A stretch of DNA of 49,154 nucleotides, from positions 1 to 49,154 of the forward strand of contig CAZCVI010000054.1 of assembly GCA_964502145.1 (NCBI GenBank), given 5' to 3'. This stretch comes from CAZCVI01 sp964502145 (GTDB lineage Bacteria; Acidobacteriota; Aminicenantia; UBA2199). Shown here one piece after another: positions 24,379-32,300 of this stretch. The position numbers and the translations under genes are program-made. Within the stretch, counting starts at the first letter, position 1; each line of letters opens with the position of its first letter. The notes under the pieces were generated by a model that worked only from the letters and a program-made list of their open reading frames with translations, did not search any database and was not told where the DNA came from.

Positions 24379-25008
24379 TTACTCTTTTTTTTCAAGTTCC
24401 TCCAGTTTGTCTTCCATGGTTTTTATCTTGCTGGTTTTTTGGCGCAGGTCGTCTTTGTATTCTTTTTGTGAAGCCATTTTGGAAAGTGTGGTTGCTTTTA
24501 CTTTTTTTTCCAGGTCCTCGCATTTTTGTTTATAGCTTACCAGTTGTTGGTTTGTATCGTCCAGGCGTTTGCAAAGTAGATCGAACAGTTTCGGGTAGAA
24601 TTTGGCTTTGACCCGTTCCAGTAATTGGGAGGAGGTGTTGGTGATCAGTTCTACATTGATCATCACGCAGATAGTGGGGGTCATAGCTGTGACCGAAGCT
24701 GTGCGCGGTTTGCCCGTAAAGGCTGTGACTTCACCCAGAAAATGGCCGTGGCCTTCTATAGTTTTGATTTCTTTGCCGTGGCGGCAGTCTTCCGCGAAAA
24801 TTTCGCGGCTGATTTTAACACTGCCTTTGAGCATCAGGAAAATGCGTCGGTCGTGACTTTGTTCGGTAATAATATTTTCCCCGGCGTCGAAACTCATCAG
24901 GTGGATGATTTGGTTTTGCAGCATTGTGGAGAGGTCTTTATCCTCTAATTCATTGAACAGTGGCAGGGTTTTGATATGTTTCAGTTGTTGTTCCAGATCA
25001 TAGGTCAT
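24379..25008 (-). CDS. cyclic-nucleotide-binding domain protein with coiled-coil tail
   Basis: 209 residues from ATG 25008, chosen because GGAGAAC lies just upstream. Residues about 10-130 are a cNMP-binding beta-roll of the Crp/PKA-R type, with the phosphate-binding cassette seen as GHGHFLGEVTAFTGKPRTAS. The glutamate and arginine of that motif are kept, so cAMP or a related ligand is plausible. There is no C-terminal helix-turn-helix; instead residues about 140-209 form a Lys/Glu-rich coiled coil. It would therefore sense a ligand and oligomerise or bind a partner rather than bind DNA. Confidence 0.85.
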   Translation of the reverse strand: MTYDLEQQLKHIKTLPLFNELEDKDLSTMLQNQIIHLMSFDAGENIITEQSHDRRIFLMLKGSVKISREIFAEDCRHGKEIKTIEGHGHFLGEVTAFTGKPRTASVTAMTPTICVMINVELITNTSSQLLERVKAKFYPKLFDLLCKRLDDTNQQLVSYKQKCEDLEKKVKATTLSKMASQKEYKDDLRQKTSKIKTMEDKLEELEKKE

Positions 25009-25046
25009 GGGTTCTCCTTTTTTCATGGCTGGTTTTTACCAAAACA

Positions 25047-25075
25047 ATGATACACTATAATAACAGTTATTACAA
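25047..25075 (-). promoter_or_regulatory. promoter of the cNMP-binding gene
   Basis: On the minus strand TTGTAA (25075-25070), a 17-base spacer and TATCAT (25052-25047), about 40 bases upstream of the chosen start codon. Confidence 0.45.
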
Positions 25076-25090
25076 GAACTATAATAGTCC

Positions 25091-25237
25091 TGGATTCACC
25101 ATCAGATTCGTGAAAAAACATGGACGATATGGACAGAGTGGACTATATGGACGATGTGGAGCAAAAATAAAAAGCATTTTTTTGTCCATGTCGTCCACTC
25201 TGTCCATATCGTCCACAACGATTTCAGAAATTTGGCG
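25091..25237. repeat. dispersed TGGAC/GTCCA hairpin element, copy 2
   Basis: Left arm 25121-25143 and right arm 25193-25215 are a perfect 23-bp inverted repeat built of 9-bp TGGAC units. The outer ends (TGGATTCACCATCAG and ATTTCAGAAATTTGGCG) match copy 1 at 12142-12279. The RNA or single-stranded DNA would fold into a long hairpin. Confidence 0.85.
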
Positions 25238-25636
25238 GTGAATTCAGGTAGTATTAATTCCGTTTTTTGCACAGCTCCCCAAAAAACAATTGCCTACTCG
25301 CAGTCAATAGTATTCTTGGGGATCGAATAACAAGAATCATCGCGAATTTAGCAGAAATTTATTTTTGTTGGTTCGGAGCGGTGTAAATTCATGAAATTTG
25401 TGGTACAATTCTAAATGGAATTCATGGGGTACACCGTGAGTAAAAAGAATCATAGGTTAGATGAATCTATTTTCTGTGCTGTGTGGTTAAAACAACAGTT
25501 CCTGTGGCAAAAAGTTACATGATGGTAGTATTTTTATTGATTTTATACGGGTGGGAGCTGTGAAGTGGGGTTTTAAACCTTGGGTTTCGTACTTTGAACC
25601 TCTAAATACTCACAAATAACCTCGCGCACCGGGGTT
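25238..25636. other. gene-free stretch
   Basis: I see no gene or RNA here. Short frames lack ribosome binding sites. ATTCATG occurs on both sides of ACAATTCTAAATGG near 25390-25430, a weak inverted or direct repeat. Confidence 0.5.
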
Positions 25637-25782
25637 AGAATGTGAACGGTGGCGGTCAGAATGTGAACGTCCAGGTTTTGATTGTGAACGTTCGGGTTTT
25701 GATTGTGAACGGCTGGGTTTAGAGTGTGAAGGAGATGATCTGGGTGTGAAGGGCCGGTTTTTTTTGTAGAACCCCAGATCTT
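25637..25782. repeat. 21-bp tandem array A with terminal module
   Basis: Units such as TGATTGTGAACGTTCGGGTTT repeat about six times at exactly 21 bases (25637-25757), running into a 30-base module (25753-25782) containing CGG, eight Ts and GTAGAACC. In one frame the array encodes heptads like GFDCERS, and it stays open from 25620 to a TAG at 25767, but without an ATG. Confidence 0.75.
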
Positions 25783-25802
25783 TTTTTTAGAATCGTGAGG
25801 TC

Positions 25803-25971
25803 CAAAATGAGACCGGAGGGATTCAAAATAAGACCGTAGAGATTCAGAATGAGACCGGTGAGATTCAAAATGAGACTGGAGGGATTCAAAATGAGACCGG
25901 AGGGATTCAGAATGAGACCGGAAGGATTTAGAATGCGAAGGGTCGGTTTTTTTTGTAGAACCGCCGATCTT
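25803..25971. repeat. 21-bp tandem array B with the same terminal module
   Basis: About six and a half units such as AAAATGAGACCGGAGGGATT (plus C) at exactly 21 bases (25803-25941), then a module (25942-25971) that differs from the array A module at about three of 30 positions. In one frame the units encode FKMRPEG heptads. A and B look like diverged copies of one cassette. Confidence 0.8.
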
Positions 25972-26064
25972 GTTTTTCGACTTTTGGCTGGTGAATTCTT
26001 TTTGATGCAGAATGGGTTTGGGGTGGGATGAAAAATTTAGTAAAAAGTATTTTTAAATTTTTAT

Positions 26065-26093
26065 TTGAAAAGAATCAGGAAAGCAGTTATAAT
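26065..26093 (+). promoter_or_regulatory. strong promoter before the HicB relic and DUF1016 gene
   Basis: TTGAAA (26065-26070), a 17-base spacer and TATAAT (26088-26093). It is close to consensus and lies 29 bases before the ATG of the HicB-like relic. Confidence 0.7.
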
Positions 26094-26121
26094 TGGAGCG
26101 AGTGAATAGGAGAACAAAATA

Positions 26122-26250
26122 ATGGGCAATCCTTATACGGTTATGGTTAGAAAGAGCAAGTTTGAATATGTGGCGCTCTGCCTTGAGCTCAATGTTGCGG
26201 CAATCCGCTTGAGAAGGAGTCAATGGCATGAAAAATATTTCTTTAATTGA
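26122..26250 (+). pseudogene. truncated HicB-like antitoxin
   Basis: 42 codons preceded by AGGAGA. The first part (NPYTVMVRKSKFEYVALC followed by LELNVAA) matches the N-terminal strand-turn-strand of HicB/UPF0150 antitoxins. The protein then leaves the family pattern, where the TxGxTxEEA motif should come, and stops. The last 23 bases overlap the start of the DUF1016 gene, whose RBS (AAGGAG) lies within it. It may survive as a coupled leader frame; no HicA toxin is seen next to it. Confidence 0.55.
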
Positions 26251-27274
26251 TGCAGAGTATTCTTCTTGGCTTAAAGAGTTAAAAAACAAAGTCCGCACTG
26301 TTCAAATTAAGGCGGCAGTACAAGTTAACTCCGAGATGCTTCATTTTTATTGGGAATTAGGGGCTGATATTATTCAAAAACAAGAAATATCCAAATGGGG
26401 CGATGGTTTTATATCAAGACTTAGTGGGGATTTAATATCTGAATTCCCAGAAATGAAGGGATTCTCAATGAGCAATCTCAAATATATAAAACATTGGTAT
26501 CAGTTTTATACGCGAGATAATATAATTGGCCAACAAGTTGTTGACCAAATTATCCAAGTTCCGTGGGGACACAATATTGCAATCATAACCAAATGTGAAA
26601 GCATTGCTGAGGCACTCTATTATATTCAAAATACTCGTCTGCACAACTGGAGCCGTAGCGTACTTGTTCACCAGATTGAAAGCAGGCTTTACCAGCGCGA
26701 AGGAAAAGCCATCACTAATTTTTCTATAACACTGCCTAAACACCAGTCTGATCTGGCTATCCAGACCTTGAAAGACCCTTATGTCTTTGATTTTCTAACA
26801 ATGACAAAAAATTTCAACGAGTTAGAGCTTGAAAAAGAGTTGGTAAAGCAAATCACTCATTTTTTATTGGAGTTGGGAGCCGGATTTGCTTACATAGGCA
26901 GGCAGATTCCTCTGACTGTTGGAGAGCGGGATTTTTTTATAGATTTGTTATTTTATCATACCCGATTGCACTGTTATGTGGTTGTGGAATTAAAGACGGT
27001 TGAATTTGAACCCGAACATACTGGCAAGCTTAACTTCTATATTAAAGCTGTTGACAATCAATATAGACAGGAAGGTGATCAGCCTACTATCGGAATTTTG
27101 CTATGCAAAAACAAAGACAAAATGGTTGCTGAATATGCATTGAGCGATATTCATAAGCCAATCGGTGTTTCGGAATATCAGCTCAGTCGTTTTTTGCCTG
27201 ATAACTTAAAACCAAGTTTACCCAGTATTGAAGAACTGGAACGGGAGCTTGCCGAGTTTGGGCACCAAGATTAA
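26228..27274 (+). CDS. DUF1016/YhcG-family PD-(D/E)XK nuclease
   Basis: 348 residues, full length. The N-terminal DUF1016 helical region (VQVNSEMLHFYWELGADI, then FSMSNLKYIKHWYQFY) is followed by a C-terminal nuclease core with D239 (FIDLLFYH) and E254-x-K256 (VVELKT), the PD-(D/E)XK signature. YhcG-type proteins often accompany restriction-modification or toxin loci and are thought to act on DNA, though the biochemical role is not firmly known. The RBS AAGGAG lies about eleven bases before ATG. The gene is intact and sits in a relic-rich accessory region next to a second, broken member of the family (28153-28361). Confidence 0.9.
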   Translation: MKNISLIDAEYSSWLKELKNKVRTVQIKAAVQVNSEMLHFYWELGADIIQKQEISKWGDGFISRLSGDLISEFPEMKGFSMSNLKYIKHWYQFYTRDNIIGQQVVDQIIQVPWGHNIAIITKCESIAEALYYIQNTRLHNWSRSVLVHQIESRLYQREGKAITNFSITLPKHQSDLAIQTLKDPYVFDFLTMTKNFNELELEKELVKQITHFLLELGAGFAYIGRQIPLTVGERDFFIDLLFYHTRLHCYVVVELKTVEFEPEHTGKLNFYIKAVDNQYRQEGDQPTIGILLCKNKDKMVAEYALSDIHKPIGVSEYQLSRFLPDNLKPSLPSIEELERELAEFGHQD

Positions 27275-27328
27275 CAGCGGGATAGAATCAGATACCTACA
27301 AAGAAACAAAAATCTACGAGAGTTGGTA

Positions 27329-27357
27329 TTGACAGGTTAAAGGATTTGTATTATCTT
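27329..27357 (+). promoter_or_regulatory. promoter of the MazE/MazF-like pair
   Basis: TTGACA (27329-27334), a 17-base spacer and TATCTT (27352-27357); the ATG is at 27381. Confidence 0.55.
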
Positions 27358-27380
27358 TATGGTATGAGGTATTATAAAAA

Positions 27381-27626
27381 ATGATTCAGCAAGAACGAGT
27401 TATACAAAGAATCAGTATAGATGTTAGCCCGGAGGACCATCGCAACATCAAAACACAGGCCGCCATTCATGGAAATAGTATTCGAGAATATGTCCTTGAA
27501 AGCATTCGTGAGCGGATGCGGCATGACATTGAAGAAAAAAACCTGCTCAAACTTACGACTTCAATAAACCCAGTGCTGAAAGAACTGTGGAACAATGACT
27601 TGGACGCCGCTTATGATCGATTATAA
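27381..27626 (+). CDS. ribbon-helix-helix-type antitoxin
   Basis: 81 residues. QRISIDVSPEDHRNIKTQAA followed by IREYVLESIRERM gives the strand-helix-helix pattern of ribbon-helix-helix antitoxins, and the C-terminal NPVLKELWNNDLDAAYDRL would be the toxin-binding tail. The downstream frame is MazF-like and overlaps it by 14 bases, as in coupled toxin-antitoxin operons. The antitoxin appears complete although its toxin is truncated, so it may now be an orphan. Confidence 0.75.
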   Translation: MIQQERVIQRISIDVSPEDHRNIKTQAAIHGNSIREYVLESIRERMRHDIEEKNLLKLTTSINPVLKELWNNDLDAAYDRL

Positions 27627-27798
27627 GTGTGGGGATATTGTTCTGACCAAGGTGATATTTTCGGAAGGTGGAGGCGTAAAAAATTGGCCAGCACTGGTTG
27701 TCAGCAGTGATAAATATAATAAAAATAGACAAGAAACAATTATAGCCGCAATAACCAGCAATAAAAAACTGGGAACCCATTGCCATTTAGACATGTAG
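27613..27798 (+). pseudogene. MazF/PemK toxin, 3'-truncated
   Basis: 61 residues from ATG 27613, which overlaps the antitoxin end. KCGDIVLTKVIFSEG, NWPALVVSSDKYN and ETIIAAITSNKK are the first half of the MazF/PemK barrel. MazF toxins are about 110 residues; this frame stops right after GTHCHLDM where a repeat (TAGATGCGGCATTGAATCCC) begins. The C-terminal half with conserved catalytic and RNA-contacting positions is missing, so endoribonuclease activity is probably lost. Confidence 0.7.
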
Positions 27799-27840
27799 AT
27801 GCGGCATTGAATCCCCGTTTTTTTTTCCTAACTTCCTATC
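27785..27840. repeat. TAGAYGCGGCAT / CTAACTTCC repeat, copy 1
   Basis: CATTTAGACATGTAGATGCGGCATTG-type sequence, then a T-run and CCTAACTTCCTATCCT. Related pieces recur at 28670-28700 (ATTGCCATTTAGACGTGTAG) and 28903-28955 (CGGCATTGAATCCCCG, then CCTAACTTCCTATCC), and the CTAACTTCC part also at about 38674-38706. Confidence 0.65.
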
Positions 27841-28152
27841 CTCGGCCCGAAGATTTGGATGAGATTCTCCAGATGGGAAAGACCAAGGCAAGAGGCGTGA
27901 ACCTCGCAGATGTGCAAATATATAATCATTTGCAAGCACCGAGTGGGGAACTCCAGAGCGGGGCACTCCAAGGAGAAGGTGGGCGAGGTGATTTACTCGA
28001 AATCACTGCCCAAAGTATGGGAAGATATGACTCCCGCTTTTTCCATTCCCATTTTTTACCAATTGGTCAGACAGTGTCTGACCAATTGGGGGGTAAGTAA
28101 GATAAAATTGGCGGAGGAGTTTGAGTACGGTCACCGAAACCCCCTTCATACC
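27799..28152. other. relic-bearing stretch without an intact gene
   Basis: Overlapping short frames exist but none has an RBS and a recognisable product. A frame at 27846-27900 encodes PEDLDEILQMGKTK, which recurs as PEDLDEIVEMGRTK at 29058-29100. The large palindrome at 28059-28089 lies here. Confidence 0.45.
28059..28089. repeat. perfect 15-bp-arm palindrome
   Basis: CCAATTGGTCAGACA (28059-28073), a single central G, then TGTCTGACCAATTGG (28075-28089). The arms are perfectly complementary. There is no following T-run. It could be a cruciform site, a protein-binding site or the remnant of a mobile-element end. Confidence 0.9.
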
Positions 28153-28361
28153 TTATTTTTTCAATGATGTCGAAAGACTTTCTAACAGGCGTTTGCCGTA
28201 TTGGGCGGATCCTCGCCATTTTGCTCATACTCGACAATGAATACACCGAAACACCAGCTCCGTATGGTATTGGCGCGGTTTACGGCCACAACGGCACGAT
28301 TTTGCAGGTACTCGTTCATGTTGACAAGTTTTTCCAGTAATTGGTCAAAATTGATTACCAT
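28153..28361 (-). pseudogene. DUF1016 N-terminal fragment with frameshift
   Basis: Read from ATG 28361 the product begins VINFDQLLEKLVNMNEYLQN and continues AVVAVNRANTIRSWCFGVF then IVEYEQNGED, which is the N-terminal domain of the second DUF1016 subtype. Just after the ED a frame change is needed to keep the pattern: the -1/+1 shifted frame gives QYGKRLLESLSTSLKK and then a stop at 28155-28153. The nuclease half is absent. It is oriented opposite to the intact DUF1016 gene. Confidence 0.6.
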
Positions 28362-29254
28362 ATTTTATGCCTCCGGGGTTTCGCCCAGTGAAAATCGGGG
28401 TTAGGTAGGCAGACATCCATGTTTTTGCCTGTGAAGCCGCACGGAATTTGTATCAAAAAAAATTTATGTTCACCCATGTCTATATTATAGCATTAAGATT
28501 CTCCAACAATCAATACCCATTGAGGAAAACAACCGGAAAAATCCCTGATAGTGGTTTACTTTTTTTTTATGGTTGAAAAAATCTCTGGCTTATGGGAAAA
28601 AAAACCTGTGATGACAAGAATATACCCATTCAATAGACCAACACCCGATGGTAGGAAAAAACCAGGAACCTATTGCCATTTAGACGTGTAGACGCGGCAT
28701 GTGACGGAGCGCCGCATTATTTATTCCGCAGTTCATGAATGAGGCAGGATGACGTATCGCATTCCAGCCAATCGGAAAGGGTGGGATTAAATGGGTTCAA
28801 GATTTTGAACCCCTACAATCGAATCGTGCCGATTTTCAAGGCAAGGTTTTAAACTGGGTGTATTCGTTATCTTGACAAGCAAAAAAGCAAGCAGAAAACT
28901 TGCGCGGCATTGAATCCCCGTTTTTTTCTTTTTCCTAACTTCCTATCCTCCTAATTTCTTAACTTCCATCCTTTTTGCGGTGTATAATAGTTATGGGTAT
29001 GGCTACGCCATAGGGATGAACTATAAGAACAAGAAGGGAAGACGTGAGATGCTTTGGCCTGAGGATTTGGATGAGATAGTGGAGATGGGGAGAACGAAAA
29101 ATGGATTTGGGCTGGGATGAAAAAAAGAAGGGGGAAAAAACTGGCAAGGTTCATGTCGGTTTCTTGCGTCTATAGGTAGAAATACTCATTTTTCAAAAAT
29201 TAGTAGACTTTTGTATTAAATTATGATAGCATTTATTCTAAAACAGAGGAAATT
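28362..29254. other. gene-free relic region upstream of the large AT-rich gene
   Basis: No intact gene. It holds two further copies of the repeat at 27785-27840, a hairpin GGGTTCAA-GATT-TTGAACCC (about 28792-28811), and a 34-codon frame (29016-29120) with the recurring PEDLDEIVEMGRTK peptide. That frame's end (ATGGATTTGGGCTGGGATG) resembles bases 26012-26030 after array B. Confidence 0.5.
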
Positions 29255-29320
29255 ATGACAAAATCTGAAAAAACAAAGTTGGCATGGCAAAAGGGGTTGG
29301 ATTTGACTGTGTGGAGGTAG
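29255..29320 (+). CDS. possible 21-residue leader peptide or relic
   Basis: ATG 29255 is preceded by GAGGAAATT and encodes 21 residues (MTKSEKTKLAWQKGLDLTV and two more) before TAG at 29318. The same GAGGAAATTATG string occurs again at the start of the 1511-residue gene. It is too short to assign. It could be a translated leader, or the head of an older gene. Confidence 0.3.
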   Translation: MTKSEKTKLAWQKGLDLTVWR

Positions 29321-29398
29321 CTTGCAACAAATGAGAATAAAATCGAATCAAAATGTAAAAAATCAAGATAACAAGAATAATTTTTTCTGGAGGAAATT

Positions 29399-32300
29399 AT
29401 GCTAAAATCAAAAGGTGGTAAATTGGTGAATAGAAAAGGAATTAATTTTGAATTAATTAAGTGGTTAAAAGAACACAATAATATAGAAAGTATTTTATAT
29501 AATGTTGTGAATTTTGAAACTGAATTAATTCCGGCAATTTGCTCAAGTGATCAAAGAGAAAGGGTTGCTCATTCAAAAGAAGTTATAAAAAAAATATGGT
29601 ATTTTCATGAACAACTTGGCCCTTATCCGTTTTTAGATACATTATCACAATTCGAATTTGATAGAGTTTATTATACAGATTATCGTGATCATTCTAGCCA
29701 CCAATTAAAAGTTTATTTGCTGGGGCTATATTTATTTGAAAAATCATCAATAGTAAAAAAAAATATTCTTAATGAAATCAATTTAAAAGACGAAAATATT
29801 GCAACAAAAGAATTTCACCTTCGTTGGTTTATAACAGCAGTTTATCATGATATTGGATATGTTATAGAGAATGAGCAAACAGACAAAAAAACAAACGAAG
29901 TCTGGGAGAAAACTAAATCTACTCTTAATAACGCCCTACATGCCCCTCTTTCTTATTTAACTAAATTTGAAAAACTTTTATCAAAAGAAAAAGAAGAACA
30001 AATAATTCAAAATAATAGCATTTTTAATCCGACAGTTACCTATCCTGTTAGCATTGAACGAGATGAAACTTGTGATGATTTTCTTAATTTAATTGGAGAA
30101 TGTAGTATTAATGCTAATCTTGGAACCATTCAAGATAATGTAAAATCTCCATTACGTTCGTATTATGATTTTGCAACTAAAACTATACCAAATGATGGAA
30201 GACCTAAATTTAAAGATCACGGAATTGCAAGTTCGCTTCTTCTTTTAAAAGTATGGAGAAGTTTTAGAGATTATGTTTTTAAATTAAGTAAAATTGATAA
30301 GGAAGTTTTATTATCCCAATCTCAGCCATCAATAATTAGTTTAAAGAAATTGCTTGAAAAAACTGAAAGTACAGTATATGCAGCAGCATCTGCAATATCA
30401 CTTCATAACATAAATAAAGACATTTGGGAAAAACAAGAAGCATTAATTAATCATTTGACTCTTGATGATTTTTTATTACGGATTGAACCTGAAAATGGAA
30501 AAAAAGCTACACCATTAGCTTTTCTCTTGGGAATAGTAGATTCAATTCAATGCTGGGATAGACCAATGTTTAGCACACCTTCTATTAACAATAGGCATAT
30601 TACTGATTCTGACATAAATATGTCTAGTTATAATGATAAAATATACATTTCATTTAATGATGATAAGTCAAGGTTTAAAAAAAATCCTAAAGACGAGACT
30701 GATAGTTTATTTTCTAGATTACTTTTTGGAATTGGAAGATACTTAGATATTCATTCTGTAAATAAAATATTAGATTGTCCAGGTAATTGTAAACCCTCAA
30801 ATAGAATAAATGAGAATTTCTCTAGAAAAATCTCTACTTCAGTTTCAGCAGAAATGCAATCTTTAGATAAAAATAACAACGAAGATATCTCGGAAATTTT
30901 CAAATTAATTAATTCTTACAAAAATTGGCTTGTCGGTGCTGTTAATTTTGATGAAGATTTACATTTTTCCTCATTCTATTTATACCAAAGTTGGAAGCAT
31001 AAACTACCAGATGAATTAAAAGAATTCGGTTATAAAAACATAATTGCATGCTACAAGGATTTTAATGAAATATATTTTATTCCTGAACAAGAATGTAAAC
31101 GGGTGGCTGACGCACTAATTGAAAAAATTAAGGAAAATCCATTTTGGTTTAATGACATTCTTGAAAAAATAAAAAAATTTGCTGAAAACTTGTGGAATGT
31201 ATTCCCCTTCGAAGCAGACAGTAGGCCATTTAAAAATATGTCGGATTTTGAATTAATAAAGTATTATACAAGTCATAACATCGAACATACTCGACTTTAT
31301 CAATATTCGCGATTACCAGAAGCACTTGATAGAGGGAATAATTATTTTACCAATCATTTAAAAAGTTACCTGGAGGGCATTAATTCTGAATTTACGAACG
31401 CCAAAAAGCTAAATGAAGTATTTGAGATATTTACATTTCCAGAAGATTTAAGTATATCAGGAAATGAATTCACAGAATTTGTTAAAATTCTTGATAAAAT
31501 TAAAAACGACTCAGAATTAAAGGAATTAATTGGTAATCAGTCAAGAGACATTTTTTTAAAAGCTGACCCGGATTTCTTGAAAGAGATAACTCAACATCGT
31601 GAAAAGTGGACATTTTGGGGTTATCATGGCTATAGAACAAGAGCATTGAGAGATATTAATTATTTTTTAAAAAAATTGAAGTACAGCGTTGATGATAATT
31701 CGTTACATGAAAAAGCGATTAATTTTCAGCATGCATTTGATGAAGCAAAAAAAAGAAAAAAAGAATATTTCGAGAAATACTCAATCGATTCTCTATATCA
31801 GATGCTTTTTAGATTGTATTCAAGGATTGGAACGACGAAACTCTATAGAAGATATATCCAATTAAGGAATTTCTATTTTCTAGACTTACTCATCAGTAAA
31901 ATTTCCGAAAATTTTAATGTAAAGGAAGAAATTATTAGAAATCTTTTACCCGAAGAAGTTGAACAACTTCTTAGGTATGAATTAACAGTAACAAAAGAAC
32001 ATAAAGAGCGAGTTTTGAATTCAACTTTAATACTTTTTGAGAATGAACAAAGATTGATAACTGGCGATGAAGCTGATAAAATAAGAATGAGATTGAAAAG
32101 TTTAACAGAAAAGGACAATTATGTCTCCGAAACTTTAACTGGACAACCACTTGTAACTAGTTCTGAAATAATTAAGGGACATTGCAGAATTATTCTAAGA
32201 ACTGAAGATTTGGAAAAAGTTGTTTTAAACTATGGTGATATTTTAGTTTTAGAATCTGCCGACCCTGATTATTTTGACTTAATGCAAACAGCAGGTGCAG

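Noticed and set aside
25437..25530. Short GTG-started frame after ATTCATGGGGTACACC
   Set aside because: About 28 codons, no ribosome binding site and no resemblance to a known peptide.
25637..25971. 21-bp arrays as a CRISPR
   Set aside because: Units are contiguous with no unique spacers, are degenerate, and no cas genes are nearby.
25849..26031. 60-residue open frame with KMRPEGF heptads
   Set aside because: It is a by-product of the 21-bp repeat length being a multiple of three; there is no RBS and it runs out into the terminal module.
27780..28167. Overlapping frames of 106 and 85 residues after the truncated mazF
   Set aside because: No RBS, no recognised domain, and they include a dispersed repeat and a 31-base palindrome; treated as relic DNA, though the second frame (ending NPLHTLFFQ) could be the end of an unknown gene.
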